A stretch of 64,000 nt of DNA from Methylobacterium platani. GTDB lineage: Bacteria > Pseudomonadota > Alphaproteobacteria > Rhizobiales > Beijerinckiaceae. Location: the NCBI RefSeq assembly GCF_001653715.1, contig NZ_LWHQ01000008.1, forward strand, positions 66,646 through 130,645, in the 5' to 3' direction. The notes beneath the pieces were generated by a model. That model was not told where the DNA came from. It made no database searches and saw only the letters and a program-made list of their open reading frames with translations. Made by a program: the position numbers and the translations under genes. Positions 15,558 through 23,927 of the stretch are shown in pieces. Numbering within the stretch: position 1 is the first letter of the stretch; every line of letters starts with the position of its first letter.

Positions 15558-16154
15558 ATGCGATCAACTGTGCTGCAAGTGGCGCCCAGCTTCGTCCTGG
15601 GGGCGCTCGCCGCCTCGCAAGTGAGCACGTGGGAGACCGACGTCGCCAGGGGCGTGACGGCGACCGACGCCGCGACGGCAGCCCTGTTCGGCCTCGATGC
15701 CCGCGCGGCCGGACGGGGCCTGCCTCTGGCGCAGTTCGTCGACGCGATCCACCCGGACGACCGGGAGATGGTCCGCGACCGGCTCGCCGGAATGAGCGAG
15801 CAGGGCGGCCTGTTCGTGGTCGAGTACCGCACCTGCCCGAGGCCGGGAACGACCCGATGGATCCTGGCGCGCGGGCGCTACGAGCGCGATCCCCTCACGG
15901 GCGACATGATGGGGCGCGGCATCGTCATCGACATCACGGACAGCAAGCGTGACGGACACGCCGAGGACCGGGCCTTCTTCCTGATCGAGGAGGATCCGAT
16001 CGACGGGTCGCTGCTCGACCGGGCCGCGGCCCAGGCCATCGCGACCCGCGAGGCGATCGACCGGCTCGACCCGGGAGACAGGAGCGAGCTGCGCCAGGTC
16101 GTCGACCTGCTGCTCGTGAGCTTCGGGCGGGCGCTCGCCCGGCGGCTCGGCTAG
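15558..16154 (+). CDS. Single-PAS-domain protein, copy 1
   Basis: A 198-residue soluble protein. Residues 20-130 form a PAS fold of the PAS_3 type (STWETDVARGVTATD, then AIHPDDREMV, ending RGIVIDITDSKR). After it comes a helical segment of about 60 residues, LLDRAAAQAIATREAIDRLD and RQVVDLLLVSFGRALARRLG, in place of the usual kinase or GGDEF output. A very similar layout occurs in the gene at 16234 on the opposite strand, so the two are paralogues placed tail to tail. The ligand and partner are unknown; a signalling adaptor role is inference. The ATG at 15558 is preceded by GGGGGG-rich sequence that could serve as a ribosome binding site. Confidence 0.78.
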   Translation: MRSTVLQVAPSFVLGALAASQVSTWETDVARGVTATDAATAALFGLDARAAGRGLPLAQFVDAIHPDDREMVRDRLAGMSEQGGLFVVEYRTCPRPGTTRWILARGRYERDPLTGDMMGRGIVIDITDSKRDGHAEDRAFFLIEEDPIDGSLLDRAAAQAIATREAIDRLDPGDRSELRQVVDLLLVSFGRALARRLG

Positions 16155-16233
16155 AGCCGCGTCCGAGGACGCGCGGGCCGCGTCGTCGCGGACGCAGCGG
16201 CGCCGTCGGAGAGCCGGAGGGCGCCCCGGCCGC

Positions 16234-16833
16234 TCAGCTCAGGCGCCCGCGCCGCGTGTCCCTGACCAGCGCCGCCAGTTCGTGCCCGAGTTCCATCAGC
16301 AGCATGTCGGCGAGCTTGAGCAGGAACGGCCGCCTCGCCGTCGCCAGGGTCGCCCGGAGCGCCAGGCACTGGTCGGCCGCGCGTTCGAGCACGTGGCCGT
16401 CCGGGTCCACCGGCGCGGCCGCGATGCCCGCCGCGTCCCGGCGGTCCGTGACGTCGAGGACGAGGCCCTGGCCGCGCCGCGGCCGTCCCTCCGCATCGTG
16501 GGAGAAGCGGCCCCGCACGATCACGCGGCGCACGTCGCCCTCGGGCGGGCCGGTACGGCACTCCGTCTCGACGAAGCCCAGGGCCGCGGCGCTCCGGCGC
16601 AGGAGAGCCGACACCCACGGCCGATCCTCCGGATGGAGGCCGGCCTCGCAAGCCTCGATCGGCACCCCCGCACCGGCCGTGGCGAGGTCGAGCCCGAACA
16701 GGCGGGCCGCGACCTCGTCGACGTAGAGGCGGTTCTCCGCCACATCCCAATGCCAGCTTCCGACATGATCAGGGAGCCCGGTTCCATCGGGAAGCGACGG
16801 CGCCCCGGGAGGCGGGGTTTCGATGACGCGCAT
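16234..16833 (-). CDS. Single-PAS-domain protein, copy 2
   Basis: A 199-residue soluble protein with the same plan as the gene at 15558: a PAS domain from GSWHWDVAENRLYVDE to GLVLDVTDRRDA, including GLHPEDRPWV, then a C-terminal helical piece VLERAADQCLALRATLATAR and LADMLLMELGHELAALVR. The two proteins align over their whole length with low but clear similarity, so this is an old duplication. The genes converge with 79 bases between stops. Upstream of this gene the DNA is AT-rich, the likely promoter. No output domain is present; partner proteins are unknown. Confidence 0.78.
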   Translation of the reverse strand: MRVIETPPPGAPSLPDGTGLPDHVGSWHWDVAENRLYVDEVAARLFGLDLATAGAGVPIEACEAGLHPEDRPWVSALLRRSAAALGFVETECRTGPPEGDVRRVIVRGRFSHDAEGRPRRGQGLVLDVTDRRDAAGIAAAPVDPDGHVLERAADQCLALRATLATARRPFLLKLADMLLMELGHELAALVRDTRRGRLS

Positions 16834-17154
16834 GCCGACCCCGCTGTCGCAGAGGACTAATCAGAGGTTGTGATTCCGGACGATATTAAGCTCTTGCAAA
16901 GATATCAAATGATACAATCAGGACCGTGATTTTGCCAGCACCCAAAATATTTGCAGGCGATTGAACTCCTCGTCAAGACTGCGAAAGCACCCGGCCTTTC
17001 GTCAACGGCATTGCTTCCCGCCTCGACCCGCCCCCCGTCGCGGCTCCGCCCCCGGATCGACTCAAGGTTGCAAGACCCTCGTATCGCGACCGGCGCTGCG
17101 AACCGCCGGCGGCGGGCGCCGTGCGCGCGTGAGCGGGACGTCCGTCGCGGCCGG
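16834..17154. other. Intergenic region, AT-rich at its left end
   Basis: The first 130 bases are unusually AT-rich (for example GATATCAAATGATACAATC) and probably hold the promoter of the minus-strand PAS gene. The rest is ordinary GC-rich spacer after the end of the DUF2254 gene. I see no gene or strong hairpin. Confidence 0.6.
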
Positions 17155-18567
17155 TCACGACGGGTCGGCGACGCCGTCCCGGCTCTCCCGCACGACATGG
17201 GCCAGGATCTCCGAGAGGTGGTCGGCCGACCGGTCGCGCCCGGCACGGCGGAACGCCGCGACGAGGAGGCCCGTATCCTCGCGCAGCATCCGGGTCGGCA
17301 GGTGGCTCGCGAGCGACGGCGCCACGGTGGCGACCAGGCGCGCGATGCCGTCCTGCTGGCGGTCGGGCAGCACCGGCAGGCTGAGCGCCAGGGCGCGCAG
17401 GATCAGCGCCAGGCTCTGGTGCTGGCGCGATTCCGCCGCCGCGACGATCAGGCTCTCGATCGCGTCGAGCACCTGGTCGGGCAGCCTGTCGCGGTAGACG
17501 ATCCGCGAGGTCGCGGCGCGGGGGGCCGGCGCCGCCCATGCGTGCAGCAGCCGCTGCAGGGCGTGCACGGCGATCGCCCCGACGGCGGGATCCGAGCGCG
17601 CGGTCGAGATCGCCGTCCAGCCGATCGTCGCGATGTGGTCGAGGCCGACGGCCGGATCGTGCGCCACGTCGCGCTGCTCCTCGATCGCCAGGCAGGCGCG
17701 GATCGCCGCGACGAGGGCGGGATCGGCGGGCGGCCCGGTCAGCACCGCGACCGCGCTCCCCGGCGGCACGAAGCGCCCGACCGGGACCGGCAGCGCCAGG
17801 GTCCGGCCCGGATGGGAATCGAGCGCGCGGGCCAGCCCTCCGGCATCGATCCGGGCCAAATAGCCGCCGGTCGCGGCGGGGATCGGGACGCCGTCCGGGC
17901 CGGCGCCGACGGGCTCGGCGCTCGCCGCCAGCAGGGGGAGCTGGCAGGCCCGGGCCGCCAGGGCCGCCTCCCGGATCGTCGCGATGGCGGTGGCGGGCCG
18001 GGTCTGGTCGATCGTGGTGTAGATCAGCACCACCAGGGCGACGAGCGACACCGCACCGAGCAGGGTCGAGCTCATCACGCCGAAGACCGGCGCGGTCGTG
18101 TGGGTGGTCTGGACCAGGGTGATGAGGACGAACAGCGAGACGCCGACGAAGAAGCCGAACCAGGCGCTGTTGGCGCGCCGGCGCAGGTAGTGGTCGACGA
18201 TCTGCGAGTTGAGGGTGGCGGCGCCCTGCTGCACCGCCAGCAGCAGGATCGAGAAGGTGATCGACGTCACGCTGATCAGGCTGCCGGCGATGGTCGACAG
18301 CATGCTGATCGCCGACTGGGTGTCGCCGACATACTGGCTGAGGAAGAGCCGCAGCGGGCTCCAGGCGCTGCGCGGCCCGGCGTCGTTGTCCAGCCGGTCG
18401 ATCGCGCCGGCAAGGACCACGAAGGCGGCGACGATCAGGACGGGAAGCCCGAGGAATTCCGAGAACGAGCGCCGCAGGCCGGACGCCAGCCGCCGCACGC
18501 CCGACACCCGGCGCTGCGGCCCCGGGACCGGGTGCAGGATCATGCGGGCGCCCGCCCGCTCGCGCAT
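17155..18567 (-). CDS. DUF2254 family membrane protein
   Basis: A 470-residue predicted inner-membrane protein of the DUF2254 family. Four hydrophobic segments lie in the N-terminal 200 residues (LGLPVLIVAAFVVLAGAIDR, an ISMLSTIAGSLISVTSITFS segment, the AWFGFFVGVSLFVLITLVQ region and LLGAVSLVALVVLIYTTI). The C-terminal 270 residues are soluble and mostly helical, with a conserved patch around GGYLARIDAGGLARAL and AHDPAVGLDHIATIGWTAIS. No biochemical function is established for the family. The ATG at 18567 is chosen; an ATG eight codons later (18543) is also possible, and neither has a clear ribosome binding site. The gene stands alone, divergent from the PilZ-like gene. Confidence 0.8.
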   Translation of the reverse strand: MRERAGARMILHPVPGPQRRVSGVRRLASGLRRSFSEFLGLPVLIVAAFVVLAGAIDRLDNDAGPRSAWSPLRLFLSQYVGDTQSAISMLSTIAGSLISVTSITFSILLLAVQQGAATLNSQIVDHYLRRRANSAWFGFFVGVSLFVLITLVQTTHTTAPVFGVMSSTLLGAVSLVALVVLIYTTIDQTRPATAIATIREAALAARACQLPLLAASAEPVGAGPDGVPIPAATGGYLARIDAGGLARALDSHPGRTLALPVPVGRFVPPGSAVAVLTGPPADPALVAAIRACLAIEEQRDVAHDPAVGLDHIATIGWTAISTARSDPAVGAIAVHALQRLLHAWAAPAPRAATSRIVYRDRLPDQVLDAIESLIVAAAESRQHQSLALILRALALSLPVLPDRQQDGIARLVATVAPSLASHLPTRMLREDTGLLVAAFRRAGRDRSADHLSEILAHVVRESRDGVADPS

Positions 18568-18804
18568 CGTGTCACCGCCCGCAAGCCCCCGCTCATCCCG
18601 TCGCGGTCCATCTGGGGCATTTCCCTGCGGCATCAATCCGGGATGGGGCCGGAGCGCGGCATTCCCGCTCGGGTCTCGTGCCCGAAGCCGCGGACGCAGC
18701 GGCGATCGAGCCTGGCCGGGGCGATTGCGGGATGCCGGCCGGCGCCTTAGGCCCTTGAGCCTAGAACCTCCGATCGATTCCCTCTGGCCGCCGACGACTA
18801 ATTT

Positions 18805-18819
18805 GAGCAATAATTGCTC
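18805..18819. promoter_or_regulatory. 15-bp palindrome before the PilZ-like gene
   Basis: GAGCAAT and ATTGCTC are perfect arms around a single A, ending 24 bases upstream of the ATG at 18844. The position fits an operator or the -10 region of the PilZ-like gene. Confidence 0.5.
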
Positions 18820-18843
18820 TCCGTCGAGGTCCGAGGCCCGAGT

Positions 18844-19098
18844 ATGAATTTGTTTTCCGCACAACCGGGCGGACCTGCAGGATCTCGCGGGGAAATCATC
18901 TTCGATGCGCCGTCGCCGGCGGTGGAATGTCTGATAGTGAACATGACGGCGGCCGGTGCCACGCTCGCCGTTCCGGCCGGCACCGCGATGCCCGACATGC
19001 TCACCCTCGCCGTTTCGGGCGAGTTCGTGATGCGCCGCTGCCGGGTGACGTGGTGCCGGCGCGGCCGCGTCGGCGTGGTCTTCGCGTTGCCGGTCTAG
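18844..19098 (+). CDS. Small PilZ-like protein lacking the c-di-GMP arginine motif
   Basis: An 84-residue protein that matches the beta-barrel core of PilZ domains: the central VNMTAAGATLAVP corresponds to the (D/N)xSxxG region and the end RCRVTWCRRGRVGVVF matches the last strands. The N-terminal RxxxR that contacts cyclic di-GMP is not visible, so the domain may not bind the nucleotide. The start at 18844 follows CCGAGG by about seven bases; an earlier TTG would add ten residues without restoring the motif. The gene is single and preceded by a 15-base palindrome. Confidence 0.72.
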   Translation: MNLFSAQPGGPAGSRGEIIFDAPSPAVECLIVNMTAAGATLAVPAGTAMPDMLTLAVSGEFVMRRCRVTWCRRGRVGVVFALPV

Positions 19099-19409
19099 AA
19101 CGACGCGCGACCCGGACCGCCGCGATGCGCCGCAGCGACCTCCGCAGCGTCGCCGGGGTGCCGTCGGCGAGGATCGGGCTTCACGGCGGCATCACCATCG
19201 TGCCGACCGGGACCTCGACCGGCCGGCGGGGATGCGATGCGTCGGGGACGCCGTCGTTCTCGCGGGCCGGCGGATGGAACGAGGCGCCGTACGGCTTCCG
19301 GCCGATCCGTTCGGACGCCGCATGACCAGCCCGCCCGGTGAAGCCGCAGGCGTCACACGCCCGGGCGAAGCCGCCCTCCGCGTCGCGAAGCGATCGACCG
19401 CAAAGCGTG
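19099..19409. other. Convergent spacer without a supported gene
   Basis: These 311 bases lie between the ends of the PilZ-like gene and the L,D-transpeptidase gene. A minus-strand frame ending near 19190 is open for about 60 codons but has no start codon or ribosome binding site that I can support, so it is not called. No strong terminator is visible. Confidence 0.5.
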
Positions 19410-20627
19410 TCAGATCACCTCGACCCGGGTCCCGACCGGCACGAACCGGTAGAGCTCGATGACGTCCTCGTTCAGCATCCGGAAGCAGCCGGCCGAGGCG
19501 GCGCGCCCGATCGAGCGGGGATCGGTCGTGCCGTGGATGCGGTAGAGCGACGAGCCGAGATAGAGCGCCCGGGCCCCGAGCGGGTTGCGCGGTCCCCCGG
19601 CGACGTGGCGCGGCAGGCCGGGCCGGCTGCGGCGCATCTCCGGCGTCGGCGTCCATTGCGGCCATTCCTGCTTGGCGGTGACCGTCTCGACGCCCTTCCA
19701 GGTCGTGCCGGGGCGGCCGACCGCCACCCGGTAGCGCAACGCCGTGCCGTCGCCGCGCACGAGGTAGAGGAAGCGCGCTGCGGTATCGACCACGATGGTG
19801 CCGGGACCGTGCGCGCCGGGATAGCCGATCACCTTGGCGCGCCGGACCGCCGGCAGGGCGACCGGGGACGGCGAGAGGCGCGGTCCGGCGGAACCCGGCG
19901 CGGCAAGGCCGGGAGCGGCGGGCTCCGGCGCGGGAGGGGGCGGCAGCAACTCGGCGGGACGCGCGGCGAGGCGCACGGGCGCGTCCGGGACCGGCGCGGG
20001 ATCGGGCGCGCCGGCGGCACCCGGCACGGCGGCGCTCGGCGCGACCGCAGGATTTGTCGTCGGCGCAGGACCCGGCGTGAGCGCGGGACCCGGCGCGGGT
20101 GCCGCCTCGGGGGCGAGCGCGGTCAGGCGCAGCGGTGCGTCCGGCAGCGGCAGGGCCGGCGCCGTCGCCGCGGCGTTGCCCGGCGCCGGCGCGGCGGAGG
20201 CGGCGGGGCGGGAGCGGCAGCGGTAGACCCGGCGCCCGTCGGCCCGCATGGTCACCGGCCCGATCGCGTCGACGACGATCTGCCGGGCCTCCGCGCGGGC
20301 ATCGTCGCCCGGATCCCCGGCCGGGCGGGTGCAGCGCATGTGGAGGCGGTAGCCGATCGCCGTATCGGAGACCTTGTCGATCCGGCAGCGCAGGTCGTGC
20401 GCCGTGAGCCGCGCCTCGGCGGCGGGCTTCAGCCGGATCTCGAACGCCCGCGGGCTCGCCGGATCGGCGCAGTCCCGCAGGGTGGGCGCCCACCAGCCGG
20501 CCGGCGACTCGTCGGCGCTCATGGCGTGGGCGGCGCCGGCACCGCAGAGGAGGAGCGCGGGCAGGAGCCGGCCGAGGCGTCGCATCGTAGGGGTTGTCCG
20601 GGCGGGTGATGGGCGGGCGGGGGTCAT
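19410..20627 (-). CDS. L,D-transpeptidase (YkuD domain), secreted
   Basis: A 405-residue envelope enzyme that forms or remodels 3-3 cross-links in peptidoglycan or anchors proteins to it. A signal peptide (MRRLGRLLPALLLCGAGAAHA after a short extension) is followed by an N-terminal domain with Cys pairs, then an Ala/Pro-rich linker of about 130 residues, and the YkuD domain from about residue 275. The active site is complete: SLYRIHGTTD supplies the His and SAGCFRML the Cys and Arg. The start at 20627 is supported by an ATGA overlap with the upstream deacetylase stop codon; ATG 20585, which begins the signal peptide proper, is the alternative. The coupling suggests joint cell-wall work with the deacetylase. 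Confidence 0.86.
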   Translation of the reverse strand: MTPARPSPARTTPTMRRLGRLLPALLLCGAGAAHAMSADESPAGWWAPTLRDCADPASPRAFEIRLKPAAEARLTAHDLRCRIDKVSDTAIGYRLHMRCTRPAGDPGDDARAEARQIVVDAIGPVTMRADGRRVYRCRSRPAASAAPAPGNAAATAPALPLPDAPLRLTALAPEAAPAPGPALTPGPAPTTNPAVAPSAAVPGAAGAPDPAPVPDAPVRLAARPAELLPPPPAPEPAAPGLAAPGSAGPRLSPSPVALPAVRRAKVIGYPGAHGPGTIVVDTAARFLYLVRGDGTALRYRVAVGRPGTTWKGVETVTAKQEWPQWTPTPEMRRSRPGLPRHVAGGPRNPLGARALYLGSSLYRIHGTTDPRSIGRAASAGCFRMLNEDVIELYRFVPVGTRVEVI

Positions 20628-21724
20628 CGCGCGGGCGGTGCCTCGGCGACGGAGCGGAAGCCGGCTGCCGCCGGGGCGGCGGCGACGACCGAGAACCCGC
20701 CGCCGCCCGGCGGCGGCGACACGGCGGCCACCCGCACGATGCGGGCGGTCTCGCCGGCCCGGCTCTGGTCCGGGACCGGGCGCGGCGGCGCGGGCGCGTC
20801 CTCGAACAGGCCCGCCCGCAGGAGGAGCGGAGCATCCCCGGCGAAGAGCGGGCGCTCCCCGGGGTCCGCCGGGGCGCGGGCGGCCAGGCGCCCCATGCGG
20901 GTGCCGAGCCGGTCGAGGGCGAGGCGGATCGGCCTCGCCTGCGGCGCGTCGAGGCGCGCCAGGGCGGCCTGCGTGTCCGCCCGCGCCGGCACGACGTGGA
21001 CGACGCGGTAGCCCCGCGCCTTCAGCTGGCGCAGCAGCTCCGGCAGGATCGCGACGGTCCGGGGCTGGATGTCGTGGAGCAGGATGATCCCGCCTCCCGC
21101 CGCGTGGAGGCGCTTGAGCACCCGCGCCAGCACCGCCGCCGGGGTGATCCGCTTCCAGTCGTCGCCGTCGACGTCGATGCTGAACGGCAGCAGCCGTTGC
21201 GCCGCGGCGTAGCCGTCGAGGGCGGGGCTGTGCCCGAGGCCGGGAAAGCGGAAGAACGGCGACAGGGCCGGCGCGTCCCCGGTCAGCACGGCGCGGGCGG
21301 CCTCCAGGCCGCCGTTGATCTGGTCGCGCCGCACGGCCGCGCTGCGGACCCGGTCGAGGTAGCGGTGCGACCAGGTGTGGGTCGCGATCGTGTGGCCCTC
21401 GGCGGCGGTCCGGCGCAGGGTGTCGGGGAACTGCGCCACCATGCTGCCGATGACGAAGAACGTCGCCTTGACGCATTCCGCCCTGAGCGCGTCGAGCACC
21501 GCGGCGGTGCGCCGGGGCAGCGGCCCGTCGTCGAAGGTCAGCACCACCTCGCCGGGCGCGAGCGGCAGGGTGCGCCCGTAGCTCGCCCGGCCGACCGGCC
21601 CCTGCGCGAACGGCACTTCGAGGGTGCGCGCGGTGCCGAGCGCGTCGGGCCGGCAGGCCGTCCCGGCAGCGGCCGGCGAGGCCCAGGACAATCCGGCCAG
21701 CAGCAGGAGCTTGAAGCAACGCAC
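20624..21724 (-). CDS. Secreted polysaccharide deacetylase (NodB homology)
   Basis: A 366-residue periplasmic enzyme of carbohydrate esterase family 4. The NodB domain carries the metal and catalytic motifs VLTFDDGPLP, THTWSH, FFRFPGLGHS and ILLHDI, enough for a zinc-dependent N-deacetylase acting on peptidoglycan or a chitin-like polymer. About 100 C-terminal residues are Pro/Ala rich and unconserved. I place the start at the GTG at 21724 because it opens directly into a signal peptide (VRCFKLLLLAGLSWASPAAA); the frame is open to an ATG at 21838, but that extension has no protein-like character. The stop overlaps the start of the L,D-transpeptidase gene by four bases. Confidence 0.8.
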   Translation of the reverse strand: MRCFKLLLLAGLSWASPAAAGTACRPDALGTARTLEVPFAQGPVGRASYGRTLPLAPGEVVLTFDDGPLPRRTAAVLDALRAECVKATFFVIGSMVAQFPDTLRRTAAEGHTIATHTWSHRYLDRVRSAAVRRDQINGGLEAARAVLTGDAPALSPFFRFPGLGHSPALDGYAAAQRLLPFSIDVDGDDWKRITPAAVLARVLKRLHAAGGGIILLHDIQPRTVAILPELLRQLKARGYRVVHVVPARADTQAALARLDAPQARPIRLALDRLGTRMGRLAARAPADPGERPLFAGDAPLLLRAGLFEDAPAPPRPVPDQSRAGETARIVRVAAVSPPPGGGGFSVVAAAPAAAGFRSVAEAPPAR

Positions 21725-22137
21725 GAACAAACCCCGCCACCCCTGCCGGCCGCCCTCCGTATAATCCCAGGAAAACGTGAGTCGCGGGTAAACGCCGGAG
21801 TGTCGTACCGCAGTGCCTCGCATGACGAGACGCGACAAAATTCGGCCATTGCCATTCGATCCGGCGGTGTATTGCGGTATGTAATAAGGTTAATGACCGC
21901 ATAATCGCCCGGATCGACGGGAAACGGCATCGGACCGTCCAGTATCGACGATCCGGCTCGACTGTACCGCGCCGGTCCCGGTCGCCGGCACGAGGGTCGC
22001 GGTGCGCAGCCGGGCGCGGCCGGACCGGCTTTCCGCGGCGGCGTTCCGGCGCGGGAGCCGGCGTCGCGCGCCCCGCCTTAACGCGGCGCTAACCGCGATC
22101 GTCGTTTCGTCGGCGGGGGAGCGGGAATCTCGGGCGG
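21725..22137. other. Divergent promoter region
   Basis: About 410 bases between the deacetylase start and the sugar operon. The stretch 21835-21905 is AT-rich. No gene is supported here. Confidence 0.55.
21873..21901. promoter_or_regulatory. Spaced inverted repeat in the divergent promoter region
   Basis: TGCGGT (21873-21878) and ACCGCA (21896-21901) are complementary and 17 bases apart, flanking AT-rich sequence with GTAATAAGGTTAATG between them. It could be a dimer binding site covering a promoter. Confidence 0.3.
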
Positions 22138-23016
22138 ATGGCACGGCGCGGACATACCCTTACGGCCGAGAGCCGGCCGCACGGCGCCGAGGCACCGGCG
22201 CCCGCGCCGATCGTCGCGCCGGCTCTCGCGCCCGGCCTGCTGACCCTCGCGCGCTGGCGGCTCCTCGCCATGCACAGGGAGGCGGGCGTCGGCCATGTCG
22301 GCGGCAACCTGTCGGCGCTCGACGCGATGATGCTGCTGCACCACGAGATGCTGACGGGCCGGGACCGCTTCGTCCTCTCGAAGGGCCACGCGGCGGGCGC
22401 GCTCTACGTCACCCTGTGGAGCCGCGGCCTGATCACGGAGGCCGAGCTCGCGACCTTCCACGCCGACGGCACCCGGCTTCCCGGCCATCCGCCCGCCCGC
22501 GGCCTGCCGGGCAGCCGCTTCGGCACCGGCAGCCTCGGGCACGGCCTGCCGCTCGCCGGCGGGCTCGCGCTCGCGGCCCGGCTGCAGGGCCGGGACGGCC
22601 GCGTCTTCTGCCTGACCTCCGACGGCGAGTGGCAGGAGGGCTCGACCCTGGAGGCGCTGGTCTTCTGCGCCCACCGGCGGCTCGCCAACCTGACGATCCT
22701 GATCGACCACAACCGCCTGCAGGGCTTCGGCACGACCGCGGAGGTCGCCTCGCTCGACCCGATCGGCCGGGTCCTGTCCGGGTTCGACGTCGAGGTCCGC
22801 GAGGCGGACGGGCACGACCTCGCCGACATGCGCCGCGTGCTCACCCCCGGCACCGGCCGGCCGGTGGTCGTCGTCCTCCACACCGTGAAGGGGCACGGCG
22901 TCCCGGCGATCGAGGGCCGCCTCGACAGCCACTACCTGCCGCTGACGGAGGAGCAGGTCCGCGAGGCGATGCTCGGGAGCGCGATGCTCGGCGGCGCGAC
23001 CGGGGAGACCGCCTGA
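22138..23016 (+). CDS. Transketolase N-terminal (thiamine diphosphate-binding) subunit
   Basis: A 292-residue protein equal to the first third of transketolase. The TPP/metal-binding part reads SDGEWQEGS followed later by DHNRLQ, and the substrate-binding His residues occur in GHVGGNLS, SKGHAAGALY and LGHGLPLAGG. It needs the partner encoded next to complete the active site at the subunit interface. A 35-residue Ala/Pro-rich N-terminal extension precedes the domain, so the true start could be later. Split transketolases of this kind are frequent in clusters for unusual sugars. It is the first gene of a four-gene unit with overlapping stops and starts (TGATG to the next gene). Confidence 0.88.
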   Translation: MARRGHTLTAESRPHGAEAPAPAPIVAPALAPGLLTLARWRLLAMHREAGVGHVGGNLSALDAMMLLHHEMLTGRDRFVLSKGHAAGALYVTLWSRGLITEAELATFHADGTRLPGHPPARGLPGSRFGTGSLGHGLPLAGGLALAARLQGRDGRVFCLTSDGEWQEGSTLEALVFCAHRRLANLTILIDHNRLQGFGTTAEVASLDPIGRVLSGFDVEVREADGHDLADMRRVLTPGTGRPVVVVLHTVKGHGVPAIEGRLDSHYLPLTEEQVREAMLGSAMLGGATGETA

Positions 23017-23927
23017 TGCGGCGCGAATTGTGCGCGGCGCTCGTCGCCCGGGCGGCACGGCCGGATCTCGTCTTCCTCACCGGCGATCTCGGCTTCGGCG
23101 CCCTCGAACCCCTGCGCGACGCGCTGGGCGAGCGCTTCCTCAACGCCGGCATCGCCGAGCAGAACATGATCGGCGTCGCGGCGGGTCTCGCGAGCGAGGG
23201 GCTGGAGCCCTGGACCTACACCATCGCGCCGTTCTGCTACGCCCGCGCCTTCGAGCAGATCCGCAACGACGTCTGCTTCCACCGCCTGCCGGTGCGCCTG
23301 CTCGCCAATGGCGGCGGCTACGCCTACGGGGTGATGGGCCCGACCCATCATGCGCTGGAGGATTACGGGGTCCTCTCGACCCTGCCCTCCCTGCGCATCT
23401 TCGTGCCGGCCTTCGACGAGGACGTCGCCGCCACCGTCGCGGCGGCGGGCGACGAGCCGGGCCCGGCCTACATCCGGCTCGGGCGCGGCGAGCGGCCGGA
23501 GGGCCGGGTCGTGCCGGCCTACGCGCCCTGGCGCCGGCTGCGGGCCGGCGACGGGCCGGTCGTCGTCGCGGTCGGGCCGATGGCCGGGATCGCCTGGTCG
23601 GCCTTCGCCGAGGACGCGGCCGACGGGCCGGAGCTGTGGGCGGTGACCGAGCTGCCGCTGTCGTCCAACCCGCCGCCGTCCGACCTCGTCGCGGCCCTGC
23701 GCGGGCGCACGCTCTGCGTCGTCGAGGAGCACGTCGCCCAGGGCGGCCTCGGCCAGGCGCTGGCCGCCTGGTGCCTGGAGGGCGGCATCGCGCTCGGCGG
23801 CTTCCGCCCGATCGCGGCCGCCGGCTACCCGTCCGGCACCTACGGCTCGCAGGGCTTCCACCGGCGCGAGAGCGGCCTCGATGCCGGCTCGCTGCGCGAG
23901 AGGATCGGCGCGAGGATCGGCGCATGA
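23016..23927 (+). CDS. Transketolase C-terminal (pyrimidine-binding) subunit
   Basis: A 303-residue protein corresponding to the middle and C-terminal domains of transketolase. The FNAGIAEQNMIGVAAGL segment contains the catalytic Glu that activates the thiamine pyrimidine ring, and FCYARAFEQIRND, GPTHHALEDYGVL and VEEHVAQGGLG are conserved in split enzymes. The start shares one base with the stop of the N-terminal subunit (TGATG), so equal amounts are probably made. The stop overlaps the next start by four bases (ATGA). With its partner it should transfer a two-carbon ketol unit; the neighbours suggest a sugar destined for a glycoconjugate and not central metabolism. Confidence 0.88.
   Translation: MRRELCAALVARAARPDLVFLTGDLGFGALEPLRDALGERFLNAGIAEQNMIGVAAGLASEGLEPWTYTIAPFCYARAFEQIRNDVCFHRLPVRLLANGGGYAYGVMGPTHHALEDYGVLSTLPSLRIFVPAFDEDVAATVAAAGDEPGPAYIRLGRGERPEGRVVPAYAPWRRLRAGDGPVVVAVGPMAGIAWSAFAEDAADGPELWAVTELPLSSNPPPSDLVAALRGRTLCVVEEHVAQGGLGQALAAWCLEGGIALGGFRPIAAAGYPSGTYGSQGFHRRESGLDAGSLRERIGARIGA

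Noticed and set aside
19180..19360. Open minus-strand frame ending in VPVGTMVMPP between the PilZ-like and transpeptidase genes
   Set aside because: It reads somewhat like protein, but I find no start codon, ribosome binding site or family. It could be a gene remnant, which I cannot show.
21725..21902. Continuation of the L,D-transpeptidase frame upstream through the deacetylase gene
   Set aside because: The frame is open only because of high GC; the transpeptidase begins at the ATGA overlap and the deacetylase has intact NodB motifs in its own frame.
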